Source: Phymorhynchus buccinoides
Lineage: Eukaryota; Mollusca; Gastropoda; Neogastropoda; Raphitomidae
DNA length: 64,000 bases
Direction of reading: 5' to 3'
Assembly (NCBI GenBank): GCA_017654935.2
Contig: CM065690.1
Span: forward strand, 34,436,092-34,500,091
This document shows positions 35,306-49,439 of the stretch, piece after piece. Position numbers and translations under genes: made by a program. Each line of letters begins with the position of its first letter. Within the stretch, counting starts at the first letter, position 1. Below the pieces are notes generated by a model. That model was not told the DNA's origin, made no database searches, and saw nothing but the letters and a program-made list of their open reading frames with translations.

Positions 35306-35551
35306 TCGAACTTGAACTCGAAATGTTTAATGAGGATAACTGAATAAGTAACCATACTTCTTTTCATCAGGTCCTCTAAAGAATTAAAAAATACAAAAAA
35401 TACGGATAAACAAACATGTAGATCAATCAATCAATCATCAATAATCAACTACTACGCAACAACAAATTATGTAATGGTTCACACGAAGATTACAGTAAAA
35501 CATAACAAAACTCCAAGACAAGAGATCGTGTAACATGAAACAACAACAACA

Positions 35552-35552
<1 letters not shown>

Positions 35553-35605
<53 letters not shown>

Positions 35606-35620
35606 ACACACACACACACA
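35553..35620. repeat. (CA)n microsatellites of the array
   Basis: First of three CA tracts. The others are at about 37251-37314 and 39386-39474. Confidence 0.95.
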
Positions 35621-35821
35621 TCAAAATCTAATGTAACCATGACATGACATGCAAAGAAAGCATTAAATGTCAAACGGATAAGAAGAAGAAAAAAATACAC
35701 ATCAACAGCATCCATTATCCTTTAACACTCAAATCCACACCTAAGCATTACATAGTAACATTCACAATGGAAATTGGAATGCAATGGTGTTAAATTGAGC
35801 ATTGATTTATATCACTGGATT

Positions 35822-36110
35822 TTAGGGAGAGAACATATCAAAGAGGAAATTATAAATGTTCAAACAAATACTCATGATAACTTTTTTGGAAAGACGCCAA
35901 GGTGCTCTTGTTTTTTTTATGTAATCGGGTATCTCATTCAATAATTTTCCAGCAGAGTATAATAGAGATGACATGAATAAATCTGTTCTTGGAAAGGGGA
36001 ATACATATGAAACTTTTATTGCGAGCATTATTGATTTGAAATTTTTCACGAAGATATGGAGGTGCAAGGTTATTCATCTTATACATAAAGACTGCTTTAT
36101 TAAATTTACA
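35822..36110 (-). pseudogene. LINE C-terminal remnant, unit 1
   Basis: The minus strand encodes MYKMNNLAPPYLREKF-like sequence, then a frame with SSLLYSAGKLLNEIPDYIKK. The order, a PxYL motif, an F-rich stretch and a KLxNEIPxxIK motif, is that of the tail downstream of LINE reverse transcriptase. Frameshifts separate the parts. Confidence 0.6.
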
Positions 36111-36245
36111 CCTTGAACTAAAAGGAAGAATATTAACAGTTCTGTAATCAGTGACTAGTAGAGACGATGTTTTGAGAAGTATACGTTTGATTGCTCGTCT
36201 GTATATACTTTATAATGGTTTTAAGCAGTTCTTACTAGCTAAATC

Positions 36246-36411
<166 letters not shown>

Positions 36412-36893
36412 GATAAATCGAAGCAAGAGAAGAGGGAAAAAAGAGAGAAAAGATGTGTTCAATATTGTCACAAACAAGCTTTTGTCACATGAAGACTAAT
36501 TATCTGTTTTTTTCTCTCCCGTGTGTAATCAATAGACGTGCGCAATTAAGGGCACTAAAAGCCTAAATCAATGATCCCAATCATTACAGGGTACAGCATC
36601 TAAAAAGTGATTTTGCATTGATATGTCTATTAGCGTCGGTTAAATGCTGCAAACCTTTATATTGACAGATACATCAAAACAAATTAAAAAATGACAATGC
36701 ACGTGAGTATCTACCTACCTACTCACCACTATCTCACACACACACACGCACGAACACACACATTTACGCATACACGCGCGCGGAACAGGCACGCACGCAC
36801 ACATACATACTCGCTCACACATATATATCCATATATACGCACGCACGCTCGTTCACACGTATAATTGTTGTTTAAAAATTAAAACAAAGCAAT

Positions 36894-37003
<110 letters not shown>

Positions 37004-37248
37004 CGAACTTGAACTCGAAATGTTTAATGAGGATAACTGAATAAGTAACCATACTTCTTTTCATCAGGTCCTCTAAAGAATTAAAAAATACAAAAAATAC
37101 GGATAAACAAACATGTAGATCAATCAATCAATCATCAATAATCAACTACTACGCAACAACAAATTATGTAATGGTTCACACGAAGATTACAGTAAAACAT
37201 AACAAAACTCCAAGACAAGAGATCGTGTAACATGAAACAACAACAACA

Positions 37249-37317
<69 letters not shown>

Positions 37318-37570
37318 CACATCAAATCTAATGTAACCATGACATGACATGCAAAGAAAGCATTAAATGTCAAACGGATAAGAAAAAAAAATACACATCA
37401 ACAGCATCCATTATCCTTTAACACTCAAATCCACACCTAAGCATTACATAGTAACATTCACAATGGAAATTGGAATGCAATGGTGTTAAATTGAGCATTG
37501 ATTTATATCACTGGATTTTAGGGAGAGAACATATCAAAGAGGAAATTATAAATGTTCAAACAAATACTCA

Positions 37571-37777
37571 TTATAACTTTTTTGGAAAGACGCCAAGGTG
37601 CTCTTGTTTTTTTTTTATGTAATCGGGTATCTCATTCAATAATTTTCCAGCAGAGTATAATAGAGATGACATGAATAAATCTGTTCTTGGAAAGGGGAAT
37701 ACATATGAAACTTTTATTGCGAGCATTATTGATTTGAATTTTTCACGAAGATAATTATGGAGGTGCATCTTATACAT
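37571..37777 (-). pseudogene. LINE C-terminal remnant, unit 2
   Basis: Open as MYKMHLHNYLREKF to SAGKLLNEIPDYIKK. Same remnant as 35822-36110 with a 10-base deletion. Confidence 0.6.
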
Positions 37778-37936
37778 AAAGACTGCTTTATTAAATTTAC
37801 ACCTTGAACTAAAAGGAAGAATATTAACAGTTCTGTAATCAGTGACTAGTAGAGACGATGTTTTGAGAAGTATACGTTTGATTGCTCGTCTGTATATACT
37901 TTATAATGGTTTTAAGCAGTTCTTACTAGCTAAATC

Positions 37937-38113
<177 letters not shown>

Positions 38114-38599
38114 AAATCGAAGCAAGAGAAGAGGGAAAAAAGAGAGAAAAGATGTGTTCAATATTGTCACAAACAAGCTTTTGTCACATGAAGACTAATT
38201 ATCTGTTTTTTTCTCTCCCGTGTGTAATCAATAGACGTGCGCAATTAAGGGCACTAAAAGCCTAAAACAATGATCCCAATCATTACAGGGTACAGCATCT
38301 AAAAAGTGATTTTGCATTGATATGTCTATTAGCGTCGGTTAAATGCTGCAAACCTTTATATTGACAGATACATCAAAACAAATTAAAAAATGACAATGCA
38401 CGTGAGTATCTACCTACCTACTCACCACTATCTCACACACACACACGCACGAACACACACATTTACGCATACACGCGCGCGGAACAGGCACGCACGCACA
38501 CATACATACTCGCTCACACATATACATCCATACATACGCACGCACGCTCGTTCACACGTATAATTGTTGTTTAAAAATTAAAACAAAGCAATTTTGAGA

Positions 38600-38714
<115 letters not shown>

Positions 38715-38990
38715 TCGAACTTGAACTCGAAATGTTTAATGAGGATAACTGAATAAGTAACCATACTTCTTTTCATCAGGTCCTCTAAAGAATTAAAAAA
38801 TACAAAAAAAATACGGATAAACAAACATGTAGATCAATCAATCAATCATCAATAATCAACTACTACGCAACAACAAATTATGTAATGGTTCACACGAACA
38901 TACATACTCGCTCACACATATATATCCATATATACGCACGCACGCTCGTTCACACGTATAATTGTTGTTTAAAAATTAAAACAAAGCAAT

Positions 38991-39139
<149 letters not shown>

Positions 39140-39385
39140 TCGAACTTGAACTCGAAATGTTTAATGAGGATAACTGAATAAGTAACCATACTTCTTTTCA
39201 TCAGGTCCTCTAAAGAATTAAAAAATACAAAAAATACGGATAAACAAACATGTAGATCAATCAATCAATCATCAATAATCAACTACTACGCAACAACAAA
39301 TTATGTAATGGTTCACACGAAGATTACAGTAAAACATAACAAAACTCCAAGACAAGAGATCGTGTAACATGAAACAACAACAACA

Positions 39386-39476
<91 letters not shown>

Positions 39477-39703
39477 CAAATCTAATGTAACCATGACATG
39501 ACATGCAAAGAAAGCATTAAATGTCAAACGGATAAGAAGAAGAAAAAAATACACATCAACAGCATCCATTATCCTTTAACACTCAAATCCACACCTAAGC
39601 ATTACATAGTAACATTCACAATGGAAATTGGAATGCAATGGTGTTAAATTGAGCATTGATTTATATCACTGGATTTTAGGGAGAGAACATATCAAAGAGG
39701 AAA

Positions 39704-39934
39704 TTATAAATGTTCAAACAAATACTCATGATAACTTTTTTGGAAAGACGCCAAGGTGCTCTTGTTTTTTTTTATGTAATCGGGTATCTCATTCAATAAT
39801 TTTCCAGCAGAGTATAATAGAGATGACATGAATAAATCTGTTCTTGGAAAGGGGAATACATATGAAACTTTTATTGCGAGCATTATTGATTTGAATTTTT
39901 CACGAAGATAATTATGGAGGTGCATCTTATACAT
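39704..39934 (-). pseudogene. LINE C-terminal remnant, unit 4
   Basis: Same remnant, with the longest open frame of the three (76 codons, ending SFQKSYHEYLFEHL). Confidence 0.6.
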
Positions 39935-40093
39935 AAAGACTGCTTTATTAAATTTACACCTTGAACTAAAAGGAAGAATATTAACAGTTCTGTAATCAGT
40001 GACTAGTAGAGACGATGTTTTGAGAAGTATACGTTTGATTGCTCGTCTGTATATACTTTATAATGGTTTTAAGCAGTTCTTACTAGCTAAATC

Positions 40094-40182
<89 letters not shown>

Positions 40183-40185
40183 TGA

Positions 40186-40270
<85 letters not shown>

Positions 40271-40275
40271 GAGAG

Positions 40276-40316
<41 letters not shown>

Positions 40317-40479
40317 TCGAAGAGAAGAGAAGAGGGAAAAAAGAGAGAAAAGATGTGTTCAATATTGTCACAAACAAGCTTTTGTCACATGAAGACTAAT
40401 TATCTGTTTTCAAATCAATTCTATAATGTTTGAATAACATTGCCAGTGTCCGCTCATAAGTCACAAGTGCGCGCAAGTG

Positions 40480-40515
40480 TGTGTGTGTGTGTGCGTGCGT
40501 GTGTGTGTGTGTGTG

Positions 40516-40587
<72 letters not shown>

Positions 40588-40740
40588 TTGTCTGTGTAGT
40601 CCTATGTGTGTGTGTGCGTGCGAGTGGGGTACAGTTATGTGTGTGTATATGTGCGTGCCTGTTCCGCGCGCGTGTATGCGTAAATGTGTGTGTTCGTGCG
40701 TGTGTGTGTGTGAGATAGTGAGTAGGTAGGTAGATACTCA
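40480..40740. repeat. (TG)n, (TGTC)n and related microsatellites
   Basis: TG arrays, six TGTC tetramers (about 40558-40585) and further TG variants. 40640-40925 is an inverted copy of about 36520-36790 of the adjacent array, so it forms an inverted arm. Confidence 0.9.
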
Positions 40741-41120
40741 CGTGCATTGTCATTTTTTAATTTGTTTTGATGTATCTGTCAATATAAAGGTTTGCAGCAT
40801 TTAACCGACGCTAATAGACATATCAATGCAAAATCACTTTTTAGATGCTGTACCCTGTAATGATTGGGATCATTGTTTTAGGCTTTTAGTGCCCTTAATT
40901 GCGCACGTCTATTGATTACACACGGGAGAGAAAAAAAGTGGAAAGGAAAAAAGAAATTCGTTTCTTTGTGTGCTTTTCACACCCGAGTCCTGTCAATATG
41001 CCCTAGATGTCTGAAATACGTTTACCGGGTAATTATTATTTGATGAGAAGTGGTGGAGGACACCACACGCTCGAAGTTGTGTCTGAGTATTATTAAGAAT
41101 GGTTCATTGAGAGACTTAGT

Positions 41121-41313
41121 GCGATTTTTCTCACACCAGAGGGCATGACGCTCGTGTGGGGCTAATCCTCTCTATATTATTAGTTGGGGATAAAGAAAGA
41201 GAGAGAGACAGTGAGTGGTCCTACCATCACTCTCTCTCTCACTACGCCCAAGTAAGAAAATCGCGTGATAAGCCCCTAGTGCATTGACTGCCCTCTGGCG
41301 TGAAAAATATCGC
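41121..41313. mobile_element. 193-bp MITE with imperfect inverted repeats
   Basis: The left end, GCGATTTTTCTCACACCAGA then GGGCA, is matched by the reverse complement of the right end, GCGATATTTTTCACGCCAGA then GGGCA. Similarity extends about 45 bp to GGGGCTWAT. The interior is GA/CT-rich. Target duplication not clear. Confidence 0.65.
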
Positions 41314-41699
41314 CATAGGTTGACCATTGTGAAAGAATAAAACACAGCGGTAGAAACATTGAAAACACAATAAAAACGGCGTACAGAGTAAAAATATCTT
41401 TCAAGAAATGAATACTTTAATGACAAAACAAGCGCGAAATCGCAATAGTTTGTGGCACGCGGTCTATTTTTACCACTCCAATCATGAGTTACCTCCTCTG
41501 GATTTTCAATAATTTTAATCTGTAAACCAGAATGTTATCTCTGCACCATTTCATAACTTTTTATATCTTTTGGAAAACATTTAAAACTATGTATCCTACT
41601 TATACTCATCAAAAGAAGCACCGCATACTCGTCGTGTCTGTTGTAGTGTCTGTATTACATATTTTATTATTTTGTACGCTTTTAAAATACATAATTTTA

Positions 41700-41985
41700 A
41701 AGAGCGGCCAGAAGTGTAGCCTCGATTTGAAGTGCACAAATTCTGATCGCTTCTCGGCCTTTTGGCTAAGACAGTGATTCAGGAACATAAATTTTTGTTT
41801 ATATCCTGGTTGGTTTGTTCAGCCCGTCGTACATGGCGAAAGCCGATACGCGACGTTAAACTGAACTTCCATCCATTTGAAGTGCGACAATTTTGTCAAA
41901 ATGTGCGACAATTTTGGACCGACAGACCGACCGACCGACAAAGTGAGTTATAGGTTTGTGGCTTGAGCCACAAACAAAAACACCC
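41700..41985 (+). repeat. Dispersed repeat with U2 5' fragment and GTTTGTGGC palindrome, copy 2
   Basis: CCTCGATTTGAAGTGC, then the U2 piece (41746-41771), then AAGTGCGACAATTTTG, ACCGACAGACCGACCGACCG and the GTTTGTGGCTTGAGCCACAA palindrome. It is the reverse of 24880-25055 in its conserved parts. Confidence 0.7.
41746..41771 (+). ncRNA. First 26 nt of U2 snRNA
   Basis: ATCGCTTCTCGGCCTTTTGG followed by CTAAGA is identical to the invariant 5' end of animal U2 snRNA, from nucleotide 1. The match stops abruptly after position 26, before the branch-point recognition sequence. It is a fragment, not a gene. Confidence 0.85.
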
Positions 41986-42043
41986 AAAAAACACACCAAT
42001 TAACAGAGCAAGATATTTTGAGGGGCCTGGCCGGCCCTCTTTA

Positions 42044-42074
42044 TCAATCCATGGACTGACGCTCCATGGATTGA
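42044..42074. other. Perfect 12-bp inverted repeat hairpin
   Basis: TCAATCCATGGA and its exact complement are separated by 7 nt. A GGGGCC...GGCCCT palindromic stretch lies just upstream (42021-42040). The pair sits at the left edge of receptor block 3. Confidence 0.8.
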
Positions 42075-42230
42075 ATACTTCTAATGTAAATATAGCAAAT
42101 ATATTAATATGAATTGTCTTTCTATAAATCGCCGTGTAACAAATACAGGCAACAATAAAATAAAAAAACCACCAAAAAAAATAAATGGAAATAGACTTTG
42201 TTTTCCTATTTTCAATGTTGACACTTCTTG
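42075..42230 (-). repeat. Inverted copy of 28130-28245
   Basis: TGAATTGTCTTTCTATAAAT and its flanks match the sequence just left of the N gap on the opposite strand, so part of duplication A reappears beside receptor block 3. Confidence 0.75.
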
Positions 42231-42345
42231 AAAAGCCTACTCTACCCTACTAGCACAAGCGCTATTGACATTATCTTTATAACATTATTTTTTGTTATGT
42301 GAAAATCAGGCTAGTGCAATATTCTTTCCTTCTTGTCTTAATTGA

Positions 42346-42469
42346 ATGTGTGTGTGTGTGTGTTCGTGCGTGCGTGTGTGAGTGCGTGTGTGTGCGTGCG
42401 TGCGTGCGTGCGTGCGTGTGTGTGTGTGTATGTGTGTGATTGTGTGTGTATGTGTGAGTGCGTGCGCGC

Positions 42470-42529
<60 letters not shown>

Positions 42530-42708
42530 TTGATTGGGTGTGTGTGTGTGTGCGTGCGTGCGTGTGTGTGTGTGTGTGCGTGCGATTGTGTGTGTATGTG
42601 TGTGTGTGTGCGTGCGTGTGTGTGTGTGTGTGTGATTGTGTGTGTGTGTGTGTGTGTGCGTGCGTGCGTGCGTGTGTGTGTGTGTGTATGTGTGTGTGTG
42701 TGTGTGTT
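42346..42708. repeat. (TG)n microsatellite
   Basis: TG with TGCG and TGAT variants. Confidence 0.97.
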
Positions 42709-42948
42709 AATTTACTTTGCTACTTCCACTCTTAAGATTTGTGTTTACTTTATAAATTGTTAAGAACACATTTATTTATTTTTTTAAAGTAAAATATGTA
42801 TGTGATCAATCTATGGCTGGGTGGAATTTAAGTTTTCAACATAACAAATTCTCATCAAAGACATGGACAGTTCTCAGTATATCCACATAATCACTGATCA
42901 ATATTTTTTTTTAAATTTAGAAACGCAAGTGCTATGCAATAATGTTAA

Positions 42949-43191
42949 CCCTTTCAACGCCAGCCATTTTTTTAGCATACAATTTCATTCAAGCTTACCT
43001 GGTGATAGAAAAGAAGTAATCTGCAATTAAATACTGCGCATTCCTTTATAGCATGTATATTTAGGCCAGTCCTTATCCCCCAACATTAAGAACAAAGAGG
43101 CCATTAGGTAACAGCACGTGATTAATTGCCGTTTTGTGACATGGGTGTTAAATCACTGTGGCGCAAAACGGCTACTGTGGCGAAGAAAGGG
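42949..43191. mobile_element. TTAA-flanked CCCTTTC MITE, copy in block 3
   Basis: TTAA (42945-42948) then CCCTTTCAACGCC; the right end is GCGAAGAAAGGG. 243 bp. The right-hand TTAA has decayed to ACAA. Confidence 0.75.
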
Positions 43192-43563
43192 ACAACACTC
43201 AACAATACAGGACTGCTTGAAGTGCTTTCAACTATTTTCCGGAACCTTCTGAAAGCTCATGGAAATATTCTGGAGCTGTCCAGAAAGTTCTGGAATTGTT
43301 GCACATTACGTTCACACATTGTTCTGATTGAGGTTTATGTTTTTGTTATACTTGTATCCTCCATGCCCCAAGAGGGGTCAAAGGATTAAACATTCTTGAT
43401 TCTTGATTCTATCAGCTCTAAAAATGACTTATCTGCAGTATAGGTTTATATTATCTGGAACATTTAATGAAATCAGAGATCGAATACAGACTAGCAATGT
43501 GATTTCAAACTTGTATTATGGAAAGACCTTACCTTATCCATCGTCGCTCCAGGTGGAGCATAA

Positions 43564-43972
43564 GGCCGTGTACACACATAAGCAGATATTTCATGTGGAA
43601 ACCCGTGTGCGATCCATAAATAAGAAACAAAGAAGGGAAAAGATTTGCGCATGTGTCCGAATGTCCCCTATTGGGGTCTGCAACGAACACCTTTTGCAAG
43701 AGTGAATGCCCTTGGAGGGTGGGGGAAGATGGTTCAGTACTGACCAGACAGGGAGATAACTCTCGCCAATAACCCCTATTTGATGCCACTAAATGGCTCC
43801 CTTTCGCAAGAGTGAATGCCCTTGTCAGTACTGACCAACAAGAGCAATTACTCTCACTGTCAAGGGCGTTAATAACCCTAGTTGCAAAGGCCTATATGCG
43901 TAAACTTGTATCCTTCTTTCATCCATTTATTTAGGGTTTTCCGTACGGAACTTACGCGATGTGAACCCGGCC
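43564..43972. mobile_element. 409-bp PIF/Harbinger-like MITE with TAA target duplication
   Basis: TAA (43561-43563) and TAA (43973-43975) flank ends GGCCGTGTACACACATAAGC and, reverse-complemented, GGCCGGGTTCACATCGCGTA. Block 1 shows the empty site GCATAAGGCGCC at about 1874-1885 and block 2 the same on its strand. A TWA duplication with GG-starting ends is the PIF/Harbinger pattern. No transposase inside. An internal stretch (CGCAAGAGTGAATGCCC) is present twice. Confidence 0.85.
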
Positions 43973-44558
43973 TAAGGCGCCAACAAAGGTCCTCCAGTAG
44001 TGACGGTCTTGAGCAAGCCAGCCGAACTCATTCCAGGTCTTTCCCACTGCCCTCATCTCCCATTACGGAAAGAAGTGTAAATCAAACACCTGTCAGCTTG
44101 ATTTTGATGTTGATGTTGATGATAACGATGATGATGAAGATATGTTGTTGTTGTTCCAATTTTGTGTGTTTTCAAGATTAAAAAAATCCATGACACATAC
44201 AATAGAAAAGCACAACATAGGCACAGAAGACAAAAAGTTTGTCAAACACAAAGTATGATACTATAAAACATAAATAAATGATCAATGAATTTAAAAAGTC
44301 GTTTACAGAAAAAAAAAGTTCTCGTGGCTCAACGAAAGAAATCCTAGGCTTAAGCCTATTGGTCGGGAATTTTTAAAAGGCAAGTAAATCGCCCCTTTCT
44401 TATAACCTGTTTCAGTTGTGTTTTCAGATATCACGAATTACATAAGAACCACGCAGCCGATTCCCAGACACATTCTCCTTGTCTAGAAAACAAAACTCAA
44501 TCATAAAAAAGAGTGTTGTTTAGGCGCGTGTGTGTGTTTCTTTTCCTGTACTAAAACA

Positions 44559-45716
44559 ATGTCAGCAGAAATTTTTACACCGCCTTTCAGTAAAAATGAA
44601 AGCGCGGATACTGCTCGCACTAATGCATCAGAATACAGACATAGCACTTGGCCAGGAGGTGCCTCGTTGGGTGAAGGGTGCATACGGGCCGTGTTCAGCG
44701 ACATGGAGTTCGTGCCCTGGGACAACCCGGACAACATCGTCAGTGCTGAGGTGGAGGCCATCGTTCGTCTGGTGCAGTACCACCTCTTCGTCCCGCTCTT
44801 TCTGATTGGCTGTCCAGCCAACGTCATCAACATGGCCGTCTTTTACAAACAGGGTTTGAAAGATCGCGTGAACTTGTGCCTCTTCGTCCTGTCTCTCAGC
44901 GACGGGATGTACTTGATGGTGTTCATGTTCCCTATCGTAGAACAGCTGTACCTGCATTACACCACGCAAGAAAGTTACGGTCCCATCATTATTTACATGA
45001 ACAATTACAACCTGAACGTTCTCGTGGCGTTTGGGTTTGTTTCTCCTGTTCTATCCGCCATCATCGCCACGGAGCGATGCCTGTGTGTGTTCAACCCGCT
45101 CAAGTTTCAACGCCTGCTGCGAACACGAACCATGGCTGTCATCATCCTCAGCGTCTACGTCGTCATCTTCCCTCTCTTCTTCATCGTGGCGTTCCGATAC
45201 ACCATCAAATGCATCTACGATCCTACGTCCGGAGTGGTGGAGACCAATTACGTGGAAGGGGAAGTCTACCGAGCCCATAAAGACTTTATCGATCAGTTAG
45301 AAAGCGCGGTGTTCGGCGCCGCTCTCCCAGGCTTTGTTCTACCCGTGGTGACGACGACCACCATTCTGACGATCGTAAAGCTTCGTCAGATCGTCACGTG
45401 GAGATCGGACTCTTCCACCGTGACGGTGTCTGCCCGTGAAGTGGCCTTGACCAGGATGCTGGTGGGGAACTCCATCCTGTTCATCGTCTGCTTCTCCCCT
45501 GACGCCATTCAACATTTCGTCAGGTTCTTCGTGCCCGAAATGAAGTCCGGGGGCCGCTACCACAACTTCTACCTCTCTGCGCTGTGGATCGGTGACATTT
45601 TCACCTTCTTCAACGCCACCCTCAACATCTTCGTCTACTACACCATGGGATCACGCTACAGGCAGACGTTCTGGGCACTGTTCGGCAAAAATGTTCAAGA
45701 GGGAAAAACGGGTTAG
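44559..45716 (+). CDS. Intronless class A-like 7TM receptor, copy 3, intact
   Basis: 385 residues from MSAEIF (ATG 44559), chosen because this Met is common to all copies. Approximate layout: N-terminal tail 1-70 with NAS at 22-24; TM1 71-96 (GCPANVIN); TM2 105-130 (LSDGMY); TM3 151-174 ending TERC; TM4 191-214; loop 2 with a Cys at 218; TM5 251-275; TM6 301-324 (CFSPD); TM7 337-361 (NATLNIFVYY); and a short cytosolic tail ending FGKNVQEGKTG. It lacks canonical DRY, CWxP and NPxxY but keeps the spacing of rhodopsin-type receptors. Gln246 is the position mutated to a stop in copy 1. Expected role: plasma-membrane receptor for an unknown ligand. About 300 bases upstream are conserved with the other copies and may hold the promoter. 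Confidence 0.9.
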   Translation: MSAEIFTPPFSKNESADTARTNASEYRHSTWPGGASLGEGCIRAVFSDMEFVPWDNPDNIVSAEVEAIVRLVQYHLFVPLFLIGCPANVINMAVFYKQGLKDRVNLCLFVLSLSDGMYLMVFMFPIVEQLYLHYTTQESYGPIIIYMNNYNLNVLVAFGFVSPVLSAIIATERCLCVFNPLKFQRLLRTRTMAVIILSVYVVIFPLFFIVAFRYTIKCIYDPTSGVVETNYVEGEVYRAHKDFIDQLESAVFGAALPGFVLPVVTTTTILTIVKLRQIVTWRSDSSTVTVSAREVALTRMLVGNSILFIVCFSPDAIQHFVRFFVPEMKSGGRYHNFYLSALWIGDIFTFFNATLNIFVYYTMGSRYRQTFWALFGKNVQEGKTG

Positions 45717-45734
45717 ACGCACAGCATAATTATA

Positions 45735-46230
45735 TTATGGGCACTGTTCGGTAGAAACGTTCAAACTGGAAAAAAAGTAAGACATTGTGGGCACTGTTCG
45801 GTATGAATATTAATTTTTTTTTAGAAAAACGGTTTAGATGAAAACAATAAACTGCTATAACACATATCAAACAATTATTTGGGCACTCTTTGGTAGAAAA
45901 GTTCCAACTGAAAAAGTAAAACATTTTAGACACACGAGAGATAATCTGGGCACTGTTAGGTAGAAATATTCAAGCCGGGAAACACGTTTAGACACAAGAA
46001 AGTTAGCTATGGCATAAAAAACATGTCAGAGACTCGATGCAAAAACTCGATACTTTATACATATCAAACAATTATTTGGGCACTCTTTGGTAAAAAAAAA
46101 AGAAAAAAGAAAGTTCCAACTGAAAAAGTAAAATATATTAAACACACGAGAGATAATCTGGGCACTGTAAGGTAGACATATTCAAGCCGGGAAACACGTT
46201 TTGACACAAGAAAGGTAGCTATATGTCAAA
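45735..46230 (+). repeat. Decayed receptor C-terminal tandem array, block 3
   Basis: GGGCACT landmarks near 45739, 45789, 45880, 45947, 46077 and 46158. The last two repeat the preceding pair, so this block has more units than block 1. Confidence 0.8.
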
Positions 46231-46494
46231 GACTCGATGCAAAGACTCGATGCAAAAACTCAATACTTTTCGAAAAGTATTGATGCAAAACTACGGGGAC
46301 GTCCCGATTGGCCCTTTCCCATTTAGCCCCTCCATTGTGAAATGGAGAAAAAACGGGCCGTAATAGGGTTTTACGAGAAAAAACGGAGTGCCATTTCGCC
46401 CTTTTATATATTTTACCCAAACAAAACGCTATCTTTCACTCTCCTTCCCTCTCTTTCTCTCTGTTGCTGTTGTATTGCAACACAGAGACACGCA

Positions 46495-46870
<376 letters not shown>

Positions 46871-47373
46871 ACAAATATACGTAGGGCTTACATGCTTCTA
46901 TCCATCCCCACCCAACGACAAGAGGTTATGAACTTGGGTGAGAAAATGGCGAAATGGAACTCCTTCAAAGGGCGAAATGGTACTCCTAGCCAAAGGGAAC
47001 TCACGTGAGGAGGCATGCTGCATAGATCAAAGAAAGGGCGAGATGGGAAAGGGCCAATCGGGACCTACCCAAAAACTACGCTCATTTCCAAATGGAACAA
47101 TCCGTTTAAGAAAGGATCGATCCTTTACGCGAAGGGATCGCTACCTTGTGAAAAGGATCGCGCACAAAAAGTGGCGATTCTTACCGTAATTTACGAAAAC
47201 TATGGATCCTTTTGGAGTGAATGTATCCATATTTTGAATCGAAACGCGCACGAACTCTACAAAACGAGTCACATAAAAAAACATAATGCTCGGAAATGAA
47301 ACGAAACGGAACATGAAACGATGTCAAATGTTTCAACATGACTTGACATGAAATACTTCTCGATTATGTCTAA

Positions 47374-47530
47374 AGGTCTGTGTACACATTAACATTATTC
47401 ACCAGATATTTCTATGTTCCCATGGCAACGCAGTGATAGCCCACTCTAAATATGACTTACAGCTCATTGTGTTGCCATGGGGAAATAGAAATGTCTTGTG
47501 AATAGTGCTAACGCGTACATGCACAGATCT
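47374..47530. mobile_element. 157-bp foldback MITE with TAA target duplication
   Basis: TAA at 47371-47373 and 47531-47533. The left arm AGGTCTGTGTACACATTAAC and the reverse-complemented right arm AGATCTGTGCATGTACGCGT continue through ATTTCTAT and CCATGGCAAC for about 58 bp, leaving about 40 bp unpaired. Block 1 has the empty site TATGTTTAACACTC at 5191-5204. The end resembles that of the 409-bp MITE. Confidence 0.85.
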
Positions 47531-47605
47531 TAACGCTCTTCTTGTCGCTTCTTCCACCATTCTGCCGGTTGATTTGCTTCCCACCATCTATAGACCGGAA
47601 GCCAC

Positions 47606-48229
<624 letters not shown>

Positions 48230-48431
48230 TTTGCAAAACACCAAAGATGATTTATGACGCAATATGCACCAACACCCATACTATAAATCTTCTCTCTTGA
48301 GTGATTATTATACATCGCATATGAAAACGCACACATTATATGCACCCAGACCCATACTATAGCATGATTTTTCACGGCCAAGCTGTGACTATGTTTGTGC
48401 ATGTGTGTAGGCCTACCCCCCACCCCCACCC

Positions 48432-48670
<239 letters not shown>

Positions 48671-49430
48671 AATTTAAAGTAAATCCATATGGCTTGTCAT
48701 GTATTGTTTTCTTTTTCTACACAAGAAAAAGTCACCTGCTTCAGTTCTCCTTGTTTATCATCTTTCGTTTCTAACGAAATAATCCCATCTTTCACTTTCC
48801 GACAAAAGGCCACCGTTTCTATACTTTTAAGCACCACCATGACATTACTATGGTCATTTACCTCGACATGAAAAATTGAAATGTTTTGTACGCAAGATAA
48901 ATGATGAAATAATGAGTTGTCTTTAGATTTATCATGTTCTGCATCTTAACAGATTTTCTTTTTAAGACATTTAAATTGACTTGAGTTAGCCAACAGCTGT
49001 CTGCAAGGAAAATGACATCATCAGAGAGAGAGAAGGAAGGAGAGGGCGCAAAATGCAAACTTGAATGCATGAAAGGCTTTTGATTAATTATCTGCAACTC
49101 ATTGTGGTAGGCCTATTCGGAAGAACAAAGAAGACGAGAAACACAAAGATACTGATTCTTAATTATATCTTGACGTTTTTGTCAGATCTGACTATTTATC
49201 ACACAAGTGGCGCTTCTAAACTTATACAAGCACTATATCCAACAATATAATCTGTAACGAGTAATAAAAAGAAGAAGCTTTTTTCTTTTTATAATCCTTA
49301 CCCATTATTTCTTATTTTCCATGGCTGCAAAGTTAAACAAAGTCAAAAGGAGGCGCTTACGACAGGAAAATCTAAAGGTTAACAAGAGGCAAAGCCTTCA
49401 AGGCTCACTCGAACAGGCGCATGTGGGACA
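48671..49430. other. No gene seen
   Basis: AT-rich; only short frames without domains. Confidence 0.5.
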
Positions 49431-49439
49431 TTAATAGAT

